Origin: an uncultured Mollicutes bacterium
GTDB lineage: Bacteria; Bacillota_I; Bacilli_A; RF39; UBA660
NCBI GenBank assembly: GCA_946500425.1
Contig: CAMMVQ010000008.1
Location: forward strand, 1 to 50,976
Direction of reading: 5' to 3'
DNA: 50,976 bases
How positions within the stretch are numbered: position 1 is the stretch's first letter; the number at the start of each line of letters is the position of its first letter. The position numbers and the translations under genes were made by a program. The notes beneath the pieces were generated by a model. It did no database searches and was not told the DNA's origin. It saw nothing but the letters and a program-made list of their open reading frames with translations. Positions 41,279-48,661 of this stretch are shown piece after piece.

Positions 41279-42691
41279 GTGAAGTTTGGTAATAAGTTAT
41301 CAAAACTAAGGAAGGAACATAATCTTTCACAAGAACAACTGGCTGATAAACTTGAGGTTTCAAGACAGGCTGTATCAAAGTGGGAATCAGGACAATCATA
41401 TCCAGACATGGATAAAATAGTTATTCTATGTAAAATTTTTGATTGTACGATTGATGAGCTGATTAATGATGAAAAGGAAGTTATAAGCGAGAAGAACAAA
41501 AAAAGTTTAATGAGTTACGTTGATGAATTTTTAAACTTTATAACGAAAACGGTTAATATGTTTTGGAGCATGAGTTTCAAGCAGAAAATGTCATGTATCT
41601 TTCAGATGAGCGTACTAGTTTTAATATTGGTGGCAATCTTTGCTATCATAGGAAGTATTATTGCTAGCTGTTTTAGTGGAATGTATTCTATCTTGCCATA
41701 CCGTTTTGAAAGTTTTATAAGAAGTATTTTCTTATTTGTTTATGTTTTGATTTGTTTAATTATCGGAGCAATAATTACCGTTCACGTATTTAAGATAAGA
41801 TTTCTTGATTACTTTGTTACGGTTGAAGATAATTTGGCAACTGAAAAAGAAATAGAAAAACCAGTAGAAGAAAATGAAGTTTATAAAGAGTGTAAAAAAG
41901 AGAAGATAATAATTAGAGATCCAAAGCATAGTACTTTTAGTTTGGTAAGAATATTATCTAAGTTATTAAATATTTTTCTTAAAGGCTGCGCGTTATTAGT
42001 TCTATTATTTTTAGCATTTAGTTTTGTGTTTATAATTTTTGCATTAATTGTTAGTTTATATTATATAAAAGATGGTATGATTTTTGTTGGAATCATGATT
42101 GCTTTTTTGGGAAGTGCACTAATTTGTTTTACGGTAGGAGAGTTGTTATATAGATTTATATTTAACATTAAACAACATTTTAAAATTACTTTCGTTATGG
42201 CCGTTGCTTCTTTAGTAGTAATTGGTATAGGTTTTGGCTTGTCGTTTGTAAGTTATACTACTTTTGAAAGGGTAAACTTTAATGAAAGTAATATTTCACT
42301 TAATGATAAAACAAGAAAAATAATTCACGTAACTGATGATAACATTTTAATTGGTTGTTCCTATAATCATTATTGTTCTAAAATAGAATATGAAGTAAAC
42401 GATGATTTAAAAGACGTTATTATCGTTGATGTAAAGCATAATAGTGAATACAACTATTATATAGGAGATGCATTTGGCTATTATGATGATAGCGAGTTAT
42501 TTAGATTTTATGACGTTTATCCTGGTAGTAGCTACGACTTTTTTGAGGCTTATAACGAGGTCATAAATGATTTGAAAAACAAAGTTATTCGTGACTATTC
42601 TTACTATCCTCCTTGTGAGCTAAAAATAACGTCATCAACTGATAACATTGAAATGTTAAAGAATAATTATAATAAGTTTAATGGAGAATAG
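41279..42691 (+). CDS. XRE-family regulator with multi-helix membrane domain
   Basis: A 470-residue protein. Residues ~1-62 are an XRE helix-turn-helix (KLSKLRKEHNLSQEQLADKL, VSRQAVSKWESGQSYPDMDK). After a linker come helices at ~110-140, ~150-175, ~225-260, ~275-300 and ~315-340, then a ~115-residue C-terminal domain that is probably extracytoplasmic. Such proteins tie a DNA-binding head to an envelope sensor. Start GTG 41279 follows GAGGTGAGG; a GTG at 41270 lies in that site. A palindrome in its own leader may be the operator. The stimulus is unknown. Confidence 0.8.
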   Translation: MKFGNKLSKLRKEHNLSQEQLADKLEVSRQAVSKWESGQSYPDMDKIVILCKIFDCTIDELINDEKEVISEKNKKSLMSYVDEFLNFITKTVNMFWSMSFKQKMSCIFQMSVLVLILVAIFAIIGSIIASCFSGMYSILPYRFESFIRSIFLFVYVLICLIIGAIITVHVFKIRFLDYFVTVEDNLATEKEIEKPVEENEVYKECKKEKIIIRDPKHSTFSLVRILSKLLNIFLKGCALLVLLFLAFSFVFIIFALIVSLYYIKDGMIFVGIMIAFLGSALICFTVGELLYRFIFNIKQHFKITFVMAVASLVVIGIGFGLSFVSYTTFERVNFNESNISLNDKTRKIIHVTDDNILIGCSYNHYCSKIEYEVNDDLKDVIIVDVKHNSEYNYYIGDAFGYYDDSELFRFYDVYPGSSYDFFEAYNEVINDLKNKVIRDYSYYPPCELKITSSTDNIEMLKNNYNKFNGE

Positions 42692-42703
42692 TAGAAAATA
42701 TTA

Positions 42704-42740
42704 AAACCAAGGTCAAGATGATTGTCCTTGGTTTATTTTT
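42704..42740 (+). terminator. Rho-independent terminator
   Basis: A 9-bp stem AAACCAAGG/CCTTGGTTT (42704-42712/42726-42734), then ATTTTTAA. Confidence 0.82.
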
Positions 42741-42769
42741 AATATAAATAAAAAATTAGTTTAAACTTA

Positions 42770-43132
42770 TTATAAGCTAGGAGAGCCAATAAAATTTTTA
42801 TTATTAATTTGAAAATAAATTAAACATATTACTCCAGCTATTAAAAAAGAGCTTCCTAAAACTTTTATGGTATATAATTCTTTTTCATTTTCTGGTGCAT
42901 TTTTATAACTATTATAATTCCTTATAAAAAAATAAATATATATGAAAAAAGTTATTATTAAAGTAAAAGTAAATACTTTATTAGATTTATTTTCTAAAGT
43001 TTTGGAATTTATATAAAGATTTTTTTCTTGAATACTATCTCCATAGACGTTTATGAAGCATAATATGCCAAAAATTATCCACAGTATATCTTCAAATTTT
43101 AAACGTTTTAACTCTTTTTCTAGGTCACTCAT
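42770..43132 (-). CDS. Small membrane protein, paralogue of the 40352-40735 gene; probably leaderless
   Basis: A 120-residue protein with three membrane helices, homologous across its length to the 40352-40735 product (conserved charged start, then FEDILWIIF). No ribosome site is present. On the minus strand TATAAT (43143-43138) lies exactly five bases before the ATG, the same spacing and the same 14-base context as the paralogue. Function unknown; it is separated from its relative by an unknown gene and the XRE membrane regulator. Confidence 0.72.
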   Translation of the reverse strand: MSDLEKELKRLKFEDILWIIFGILCFINVYGDSIQEKNLYINSKTLENKSNKVFTFTLIITFFIYIYFFIRNYNSYKNAPENEKELYTIKVLGSSFLIAGVICLIYFQINNKNFIGSPSL

Positions 43133-43189
43133 ATTAAATTATATTTTTAATTTTAATTTTGTATGTTTGTAATTACTAGCATAAAATAA

Positions 43190-43215
43190 TATCCGGCGTA
43201 ATTGAGAGCCGGATA
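43190..43215 (-). terminator. Terminator of the DUF4186-NUDIX operon
   Basis: A perfect 8-bp GC-rich stem TATCCGGC/GCCGGATA (43190-43197/43208-43215) downstream of the NUDIX stop; the T tail is interrupted (TATTATTTT). Confidence 0.7.
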
Positions 43216-43221
43216 AATATA

Positions 43222-43629
43222 TTAGTTAATTAAATTATGTTTTTTTACGTATGGAAGTATTTCATTTTTTAAAGTGTTTGATAGGATTTCATCATTTACA
43301 CTACTATCAATCCATTTAAAATCTTCAATCTCATCTGAAAGAGTTAATACGCCTTCTAAAATTCCTTCGTATATAAAAATATTCATATGAATTTTTAAGT
43401 TTGGATCACTAGTTGCAATTTCGTCGAATTCCATTAGAAAATTTATTTTTGCCTCATCAAATATAGCTTTATTTCCAAGCTCTTCATGACATTCTCTAAT
43501 TGCAGCTTGAAGGGGAGTTTCACCTTCTTCAACACTTCCACCAACCATTTGATAAGTTGGTCTTTTTCTAGGCTTATCAATTAATAATTTATCATCTTTA
43601 AAAAATAATGTTCCAACCACTTGTTTCAT
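43222..43629 (-). CDS. NUDIX hydrolase
   Basis: A 135-residue pyrophosphohydrolase. The Nudix box is complete: GGSVEEGETPLQAAIRECHE followed by ELG (G-x5-E-x7-RE-x2-EE-x-G pattern). VVGTLFFKDDKLLIDKPRKR opens the fold. Start ATG at 43629 with AAAGGA upstream is preferred to a longer frame that begins inside the DUF4186 gene; it overlaps that gene's end by 4 bp. Substrate unknown. Confidence 0.88.
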   Translation of the reverse strand: MKQVVGTLFFKDDKLLIDKPRKRPTYQMVGGSVEEGETPLQAAIRECHEELGNKAIFDEAKINFLMEFDEIATSDPNLKIHMNIFIYEGILEGVLTLSDEIEDFKWIDSSVNDEILSNTLKNEILPYVKKHNLIN

Positions 43630-43979
43630 TTGTCTTTTTCCTTTCTTATCCACAGCATAATTAAATTTACTATGTAATTTATTTCATTTTCGGTTAGAGC
43701 CCTTCCTTTTGGAATATGATGCCATTTTTCTAAACAGCCACGGCAACATGTTGCAGTTGCATGTTGAGCGATAAATACTGGGTGTCCTTTCATTGGTGTT
43801 TGCTTGCCATCGTTTGGAATTACATCGGGTGCAAGTCTTTTTCTTATGAAATCAAAAGCATGGTCTTTTATTTTATCCATTCCTTTTTCATCAATGTAAT
43901 CTAACATGTACCGTCTTAAATGAAAACTACTTCTAAATTTAGATTTTGCTAATTTATCTAAAATAACATCATGATTCAT
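43626..43979 (-). CDS. DUF4186 family protein
   Basis: A 117-residue protein. The text KSKFRSSFHLRRYMLDYIDE, FIRKRLAPDVIPNDGKQTPM, GHPVFIAQHATATCCRGCLE and KWHHIPKGRALTENEINYIV is the full DUF4186 pattern. The CCRGC and His residues could bind a metal. GAGGT site and TGCTATAAT upstream. Coupled to the NUDIX gene by a 4-bp overlap, which hints at a shared nucleotide- or damage-related role. No known activity. Confidence 0.85.
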   Translation of the reverse strand: MNHDVILDKLAKSKFRSSFHLRRYMLDYIDEKGMDKIKDHAFDFIRKRLAPDVIPNDGKQTPMKGHPVFIAQHATATCCRGCLEKWHHIPKGRALTENEINYIVNLIMLWIRKEKDK

Positions 43980-44137
43980 AATTAACCTCTAAAATAATTA
44001 TAGCATTAATTAAAATGTTTCTTTATGTAAAAGTATAAGTTTTTTGATAATATAAACACTTTAAATTATTTAATTACTATAATTAAATATTAATTTTTTA
44101 TATATTTATTACTTATAAAATTAATAATTTTATACAT

Positions 44138-44166
44138 TTGTTAGAATAGCTTTATTATGATATTAT
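44138..44166 (+). promoter_or_regulatory. Toxin-1 promoter
   Basis: TTGTTA (44138-44143), a 17-nt spacer and TATTAT (44161-44166). Confidence 0.8.
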
Positions 44167-44227
44167 CGCTTTGGAACATTTAATAGTTGGGTGACTGCCA
44201 AACTTCTAGAAGAAGGGAGGTGATAGG

Positions 44228-44311
44228 ATGAACAAGAAAGATTTTTTAATCTTAGCCTTGATCATCATTATCCTTTTACTTATAGTTTTACTATTTGTAA
44301 TCTTAAAATAA
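44228..44311 (+). CDS. 27-aa hydrophobic peptide, copy 1 (type I toxin-like)
   Basis: The ORF starts NKKDFLILALIIIIL after its Met, continues as an uninterrupted Leu/Ile/Val helix and ends with Lys: one membrane span with a short basic N terminus. Strong GGGAGGTGATAGG site. The leader is ~55 nt and contains a CTTCT/AGAAG hairpin just before the ribosome site. Such peptides behave as membrane-disrupting type I toxins in Fst-, TxpA- and Ibs-like systems; the gene layout here is like Fst (convergent antisense RNA), though the peptide itself lacks the charged Fst tail. A regulatory or membrane-protein-partner peptide is possible. Confidence 0.7.
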   Translation: MNKKDFLILALIIIILLLIVLLFVILK

Positions 44312-44315
44312 AAGA

Positions 44316-44342
44316 ATCACCTAACATGCAAAGTTAGGTGAT
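44316..44342 (-). terminator. Hairpin ending the antisense RNA, copy 1
   Basis: A perfect 10-bp stem ATCACCTAAC/GTTAGGTGAT with a 7-nt loop; the T tail lies on the minus strand. Confidence 0.82.
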
Positions 44343-44356
44343 CTACCAATATAGGT

Positions 44357-44397
44357 AACACTTAGGCATGGCAATATTAAGTGTTCCTCTTTTATTT
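44357..44397 (+). terminator. Toxin-1 mRNA terminator
   Basis: The stem AACACTTA/TAAGTGTT (44357-44364/44378-44385) is followed by CCTCTTTTATTTT on the plus strand. Confidence 0.7.
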
Positions 44398-44422
44398 TAT
44401 GAAGTTTCCTTCATCTACATAC

Positions 44423-44451
44423 ATGGTAGCATAAAATAATTTAATAAGCAA
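44423..44451 (-). promoter_or_regulatory. Antisense promoter, copy 1
   Basis: On the minus strand, TTGCTT (44451-44446), a 17-nt spacer ending TGC, and TACCAT (44428-44423). Confidence 0.65.
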
Positions 44452-44581
44452 CTAAATACACTTTTTTTAAAATAGTTAAAATTAATCAGAAATATCGTTT
44501 TTAGTATCATAATTGTTTTAAAAATAAAAAATCATTATAGTAAAATAAACTTTTTGTAATTAAAATAATGTAAAAGCTTTT

Positions 44582-44610
44582 TTGCTGTATGTTTATATAT
44601 ATGATAATAT
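44582..44610 (+). promoter_or_regulatory. Toxin-2 promoter
   Basis: TTGCTG (44582-44587), a 17-nt spacer and TAATAT (44605-44610). Confidence 0.8.
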
Positions 44611-44672
44611 GTAGGCGGAACATTTAATGGTTGGGTGGTTGCCAAACTTCTTAAGAGAAGGGAGGTGATATT

Positions 44673-44756
44673 GTGAACAAGAAGGATTTTTTAATTCTGT
44701 CTTTAGTAATAATTATCTTCCTTTTATTATTATTGCTGTTTATAGTTTTAATATAA
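44673..44756 (+). CDS. 27-aa hydrophobic peptide, copy 2 (type I toxin-like)
   Basis: Same length and layout as copy 1: NKKDFLILSLVIIIFLLL after the start, then a Leu/Ile/Phe helix. It begins with GTG in place of ATG, after GGGAGGTGATATT. Most differences from copy 1 are conservative (Ala to Ser, Ile to Val or Leu), so the peptide is under selection. In this copy the leader GTTGGGTGGTTGCC can pair with GGCAACACTCAAC near the mRNA 3' end (44798-44810) over 13 pairs with one bulge, a typical inactive full-length toxin-mRNA fold. Weak start plus closed fold suggests tight control. Confidence 0.7.
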   Translation: MNKKDFLILSLVIIIFLLLLLLFIVLI

Positions 44757-44857
44757 AAAGAAAATCACCTAACAAGTGTTAGGTGAACCCTATATAGGCA
44801 ACACTCAACATAGCAAATTAAGTGTTCCTTTTTTATTTTATGATGACTTACTCATCT
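44757..44857 (-). ncRNA. Predicted antisense RNA antitoxin, copy 2
   Basis: From the promoter at 44864-44892 leftward to the hairpin 44765-44786 (TCACCTAAC/GTTAGGTGA, AAGT loop) with a minus-strand T tail. Same design as copy 1. Cross-talk between copies is possible because the hairpin stem is identical. Confidence 0.6.
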
Positions 44858-44863
44858 ACATAC

Positions 44864-44892
44864 ATAATAGCATAAAACTTATTTTAAATCAA
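44864..44892 (-). promoter_or_regulatory. Antisense promoter, copy 2
   Basis: On the minus strand, TTGATT (44892-44887), a 17-nt spacer ending TGC (extended -10) and TATTAT (44869-44864). Better than the copy-1 version. Confidence 0.75.
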
Positions 44893-44898
44893 CTAATT

Positions 44899-46476
44899 TT
44901 AAGTTCTTAACTTAAATGTTTTAGGAGCATAACGATATGCTAAATAAAGAGAAATGACTGAGTATAAAACACAAAAGATGATTGCTACCACACCAAATGA
45001 AATAATAGGCATTTTAATTTGTAGCATAAAGTAGCATACGAAATAAGTTAGCCATTGTACTATTTTATATGTTCCGCTTCTTACTTCAACGTTTACGTTA
45101 TATGGTTGAAGAAGATAGTACATAACAAGATAGTGAACAGAAAAGAAAATGCTCATTGAAATAATTGAGATAAACAATACCAAGTAATTTAAATTATTAT
45201 CCGTTCCTCCAGTTATGAAAAGGATAATTGGAAGACCAAGAGCTATAACTAAAGCAGGAAGTAAGTTTATTTTAATTAACGTTTTAAGTCTTTCTTTAAA
45301 AAGTCCTAAGATAACCTTTGGTGTTTTATAAAAACCATATGTTAGCATACTGTGATCACAGTTCATGAACATTGCCTGGGTAACAACAGGTCCTTTATTT
45401 ATTATGTACATGATAAACACCATGTAAGGTAATAGGGTAAGTAAACTTTTGTTAGTTAATGTCTTAATGTTTGGATTAATTATGGTTAATATTATTAAAA
45501 CCATAATTACTAAAAGACATGCAGCTGCGGTTTTCTTAGATGCTTTAGTTAGGATTTTTTGATGCTTTTTAACAAAAAGTTCATGGAAGAAAGCAAAACC
45601 ACTTTTATTACTTGTATAAGTATTTTTAGTATCTATTTGTTTTAGGGATTGCTCTTTTAGGATTTTTTCTGCACTTGCATTTGTCGCAGCATAAACGTTA
45701 TTTGGAGTTAGTATTTGTTTATAAACTTTTTTATAATCGTTAAACTTAAATATATATTTAAAGCTAAACATTCCAAATATGATACTTATGATTAATAAAA
45801 CTAAATAAGTTAAGTAGTTAACTGAGTATCCCATATATGGAATGCCATAGGAAATTACAAGTAAAATACCAACTATAATCCACGTGAATTTATCAGGTAA
45901 GTTCTCGTTAGTTGCTTTTTTTGTTTTCTTATATCTAAAAAGAAATAAAGCACTTGTTATAGCCTTTATCATGATGGTAAAAACCGGCATGGTAATTAAT
46001 ATCGATAAAGGTACGTTAACCATTAATCCAAATATAATCGTAAAAGGCATAAGACCAATTAGAACCTTTAAAAGCATGTATAAATAATTTGATAAGGTAT
46101 ACGTTTTAGCATCCATTCTCATTAATATCATAGCGTAGTATTTATCTTTAGTAGGGTTAAACATAAATGTGTTTAAAAGTGCTCCGCATAAAGTTAAAAA
46201 GATAAATATATGAACAAAACTTTCACCTTTATTAGCATTTGAAATATCAATCATGAAGAAAATCATAAATAAGATATAAAGAAATTTTCCAACGAAGAAT
46301 GATAATATTTCAATTATAATACTAATTATGTTACCAATTACTTTTAATGCTTTACTTTTGTATAAAGAATCAGGTAATATTTTTTTAATTATTGGAATTT
46401 GTTTTATCGAGTAAATAATGCTGTTTACTCGGTATGTATTCTTAAGTTTAAAGGCCGTTATAAAAGACTTAATCAT
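44899..46476 (-). CDS. ABC exporter permease
   Basis: A 525-residue polytopic membrane protein with about a dozen predicted helices in two groups around a central cytoplasmic region near 245-320. No family motif beyond the overall pattern of large exporter permeases that pair with a separate ATPase. The start (IKSFITAFKLKNTYRVNSII) is cytoplasmic and amphipathic. It overlaps the ATPase gene upstream by 8 bp, so they form one transporter. The substrate is unknown; peptide or lipid export fits the class. Confidence 0.8.
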   Translation of the reverse strand: MIKSFITAFKLKNTYRVNSIIYSIKQIPIIKKILPDSLYKSKALKVIGNIISIIIEILSFFVGKFLYILFMIFFMIDISNANKGESFVHIFIFLTLCGALLNTFMFNPTKDKYYAMILMRMDAKTYTLSNYLYMLLKVLIGLMPFTIIFGLMVNVPLSILITMPVFTIMIKAITSALFLFRYKKTKKATNENLPDKFTWIIVGILLVISYGIPYMGYSVNYLTYLVLLIISIIFGMFSFKYIFKFNDYKKVYKQILTPNNVYAATNASAEKILKEQSLKQIDTKNTYTSNKSGFAFFHELFVKKHQKILTKASKKTAAACLLVIMVLIILTIINPNIKTLTNKSLLTLLPYMVFIMYIINKGPVVTQAMFMNCDHSMLTYGFYKTPKVILGLFKERLKTLIKINLLPALVIALGLPIILFITGGTDNNLNYLVLFISIISMSIFFSVHYLVMYYLLQPYNVNVEVRSGTYKIVQWLTYFVCYFMLQIKMPIISFGVVAIIFCVLYSVISLYLAYRYAPKTFKLRT

Positions 46477-47164
46477 TATTATCCTCCGTTAAGGCACTTA
46501 TTATTTTTTCTTTAAACTTTTTGTTATCCAAGTCTTTTTTATCTACTTCTTCTAACGTACCATGATTTAAAATAACGATTTCATCACATAAGTCTAATGC
46601 TAATTCTAAGATGTGTGTTGAAAATATTATAATGTGATCTTTTTTTATCTTTCTTAACATTTCTTTTATTTCTTCTGATACGACAACATCAAAAGAGGTT
46701 AGTGGTTCATCAAGTAATAAAACACTCGGACTTGCAATAAAGTTAACTAGCATTTGCATTTTATTTTTCATACCATGTGAGTAGTCTTTTAAAAGCTTAT
46801 CTCTGTCTTCTATATCAATTTTCATAAAATCAAAATATTCATCTATCGTTTTTAAGTTTTTAATTTTATCCTTATTAATATCGATGAAGAATTTTAAAAA
46901 TTCTCTTCCGGTTAGAAATTCAGGAACGTTAGGTGTTGAAACAACGTAACCGATATCTTCTGGCGTTAAAGCTTTATCATCAAGTAAAAAGCATCCGTTA
47001 TCACTTTCTATATCTTCGTTTAAGCAGTTAAAAAACGTTGTTTTACCAGCACCGTTTTTACCTAGAAGACCATATATTTTTCCTTTCTCAAACGTGAAGT
47101 TTATTCCTTTTAAAACTGATTTTTGTTCAAAACTTTTCTTTAAATCTTTAACTGTTAATTTCAT
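46469..47164 (-). CDS. ABC transporter ATP-binding protein
   Basis: A 231-residue nucleotide-binding subunit. Walker A IYGLLGKNGAGKTTFFNCLN, signature YSHGMKNKMQM (variant of LSGGQ), Walker B SVLLLDEPLTSFD and the switch His in FSTHILELALDLCD are all present. First gene of the operon, behind a promoter that lies inside a long inverted repeat. TTAAGGAGTAAAT ribosome site. Confidence 0.92.
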   Translation of the reverse strand: MKLTVKDLKKSFEQKSVLKGINFTFEKGKIYGLLGKNGAGKTTFFNCLNEDIESDNGCFLLDDKALTPEDIGYVVSTPNVPEFLTGREFLKFFIDINKDKIKNLKTIDEYFDFMKIDIEDRDKLLKDYSHGMKNKMQMLVNFIASPSVLLLDEPLTSFDVVVSEEIKEMLRKIKKDHIIIFSTHILELALDLCDEIVILNHGTLEEVDKKDLDNKKFKEKIISALTEDNND

Positions 47165-47183
47165 ATTTACTCCTTAATAAAAA

Positions 47184-47229
47184 ATATGATTTTATTATAC
47201 CATATAAAATCATATAACACTTATGTTAT
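47184..47229 (-). promoter_or_regulatory. ABC-operon promoter within a 12-8-12 inverted repeat
   Basis: Perfect arms ATATGATTTTAT (47184-47195) and ATAAAATCATAT (47204-47215) flank and overlap the minus-strand extended -10 TGGTATAAT. A second palindrome ATAACA-CTTA-TGTTAT (47214-47229) sits next to it toward the -35 side. Likely operator for an unidentified repressor. Confidence 0.75.
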
Positions 47230-47236
47230 AAAAAAT

Positions 47237-47485
47237 TTATTTATTATTTTTATATACTTGATACAAAATGTCTTTTAACACTAACATTGCATCTAACTTA
47301 TTATATCCATAATCATTTTCTAAAGAGGTAAGGAGCATGATTATTTTTTCTTGATATTTTTTAACATCTACTTTATTTTGATAACTTGTTAATACTGGAT
47401 ACTTTTTGCTCCATGCTTTAGTCCAATTTACTTTATCTTGATTTTGTTCATTAGTTTCTTTTATTATTTCTTCAATATTCTTCAT
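47237..47485 (-). CDS. Unknown small helical protein
   Basis: An 82-residue soluble protein, helical and charged (NIEEIIKETNEQNQDKVNW, KKYQEKIIMLLTSLENDYGY, LDAMLVLKDILYQVYKNNK). Start ATG 47485 follows GGAG by six bases; the ATG four codons earlier has no site. It follows the 66-aa membrane protein gene in the same direction. No family recognised. Confidence 0.6.
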   Translation of the reverse strand: MKNIEEIIKETNEQNQDKVNWTKAWSKKYPVLTSYQNKVDVKKYQEKIIMLLTSLENDYGYNKLDAMLVLKDILYQVYKNNK

Positions 47486-47500
47486 TTTTTTCTCCATAAA

Positions 47501-47701
47501 TTATTTTTTTACTTTTTTAGCTATAACTATTATGATAATTGTTACGATGGTTAATAAAAGAGGTAATAATAACATTCTTGTTAAAACTCTTTGGGTAGGT
47601 GGTTGATTAAATACATACATTCCTGTTACATAAAATATGATAATGGTTAATAATAAATAAATTAAGTAGGTAGTTGCAACCCCTAACATTTTTTTAAGCA
47701 C
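47501..47701 (-). CDS. Small two-helix membrane protein
   Basis: A 66-residue protein with two membrane helices (~8-28 and ~40-60) and a basic C terminus (AKKVKK). The start is uncertain: AAAGGAG lies directly against an in-frame ATG (47710), so GTG 47701 or ATG 47689 is more likely. It overlaps the 3' end of the metallo-hydrolase gene, so translation is coupled. Function unknown. Confidence 0.6.
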   Translation of the reverse strand: MLKKMLGVATTYLIYLLLTIIIFYVTGMYVFNQPPTQRVLTRMLLLPLLLTIVTIIIIVIAKKVKK

Positions 47702-48581
47702 TTTTTTCATCTCCTTTAATTTTATAGTACATTTTATTTTCTTTAAATTCATAAGTTATTTTATCATCGTTACAAAGATAGGATAAGTAAGCTTTAATGC
47801 TTGCACCAACTAAATAGTACTGACTTACGTTCATGGTTAAATTATACATATCAAATATCTCTTTTAGAATTTCTTCAAAAGTTTTTGAAGTATCTAAGAT
47901 TTTATATATATTACTTATTATTTCGTTTATTTTATCATCATTCGCTTTTATTAGATCATTTAGGTTATTAGTAACCTCATTGTGAGATAATACGTACTTT
48001 TTAGCTTTTAATGTTTTTAGTTTCTCTAATGTGTTTAAGTATTCTTTAACATCGTATAAATAAAAGATGTGATATTTGTTTATGGTATTTTCACTTGCTA
48101 AAGCATCACCTAAAAAGATAACATCATCATCTGTTTTAACGCCTATCATGTCATATGAGTGACCTTTTAAATCTATTATTTCTAAATTATTTATATTATT
48201 ATCTATTACTTTAGCCTTTGATTCTTTAGCGTATAAAAACTTGTTTTTTAAAGAGGAAAGGGGACTTGCGCCATAAAGTCCAGCTGATTCAAGTATTGTG
48301 TTATTAATAAGTGAAGTTTCAATTTCATTAGAATATATATCACAGTTTGTTCTTGTTTGAATAACGTTATTGCCACCAATGTGATCCGCATGAGAGTGGG
48401 TGTTAATAATCATTTTTACATGCCAGTTTTGTTCGGAAATTATCTTTAATATTTTTTTGCCAGCGTCTTTATCATTTCCGGTATCTATTAAAATTACGTT
48501 TTCATCATTTAATTTATAAACACCAATGTTTGTATTATTTTTAATGTAGTAAGTTTTTTTGCCTAACTTAATTAATTCCAT
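47694..48581 (-). CDS. Metallo-beta-lactamase-fold hydrolase
   Basis: A 295-residue cytoplasmic enzyme. MIINTHSHADHIGGNNVI has the HxHxDH metal site; LIDTGNDKDAGKKIL, IDLKGHSYDMIGVKT, VIFLGDALAS and KYVLSHNEV supply the remaining ligands in order. The C-terminal ~90 residues form a helical region with winged-helix-like text. Substrate unknown; such enzymes cleave thioesters, lactones or phosphoesters. AAAGGAGC site before the ATG at 48581. Head of a three-gene run with two small genes. Confidence 0.88.
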   Translation of the reverse strand: MELIKLGKKTYYIKNNTNIGVYKLNDENVILIDTGNDKDAGKKILKIISEQNWHVKMIINTHSHADHIGGNNVIQTRTNCDIYSNEIETSLINNTILESAGLYGASPLSSLKNKFLYAKESKAKVIDNNINNLEIIDLKGHSYDMIGVKTDDDVIFLGDALASENTINKYHIFYLYDVKEYLNTLEKLKTLKAKKYVLSHNEVTNNLNDLIKANDDKINEIISNIYKILDTSKTFEEILKEIFDMYNLTMNVSQYYLVGASIKAYLSYLCNDDKITYEFKENKMYYKIKGDEKSA

Positions 48582-48634
48582 AATAGCTCCTTTTTAGCTC
48601 CTATAATTATTATATCATTATATAAAATACAAAA

Positions 48635-48661
48635 AAAGTTATTCTTTTTTTGAATAACTTT
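48635..48661 (-). terminator. Terminator of the XRE gene
   Basis: A perfect 10-bp stem AAAGTTATTC/GAATAACTTT (48635-48644/48652-48661) with a T7 loop; the T tail is on the minus strand. Confidence 0.85.

Larger units (their letters stand above)
44311..44416 (-). ncRNA. Predicted antisense RNA antitoxin, copy 1
   Basis: Leftward transcription from the promoter at 44423-44451 would start near 44416 and end after the hairpin 44316-44342, followed on the minus strand by TCTTTTATTTT. The RNA overlaps the 3' part of the toxin mRNA and contains TCACCT, complementary to the toxin AGGTGA ribosome site. Predicted from signals only. Confidence 0.6.
44138..44892. repeat. Tandem duplication of a type I toxin-antitoxin-like module
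   Basis: Two diverged copies (about 44138-44451 and 44582-44892), with the small ORFs offset by 445 bp, keep the same ordered parts: rightward promoter, leader (GGAACATTTAAT, GTTGGGTG, TGCCAAACTTCT), GGGAGGTGAT, 27-codon hydrophobic ORF, TCACCTAAC/GTTAGGTGA hairpin, second hairpin ending in TAAGTGTT, and leftward promoter. The stretch 44452-44581 between them is AT-rich with nothing recognisable. Parts that do not code for protein are as well conserved as the ORF. Confidence 0.85.

Noticed and set aside
44452-44581. A third degenerate copy of the type I module between the two
   Set aside because: The stretch is plain AT-rich sequence without the GGGAGGTGAT, hydrophobic ORF or TCACCTAAC parts.
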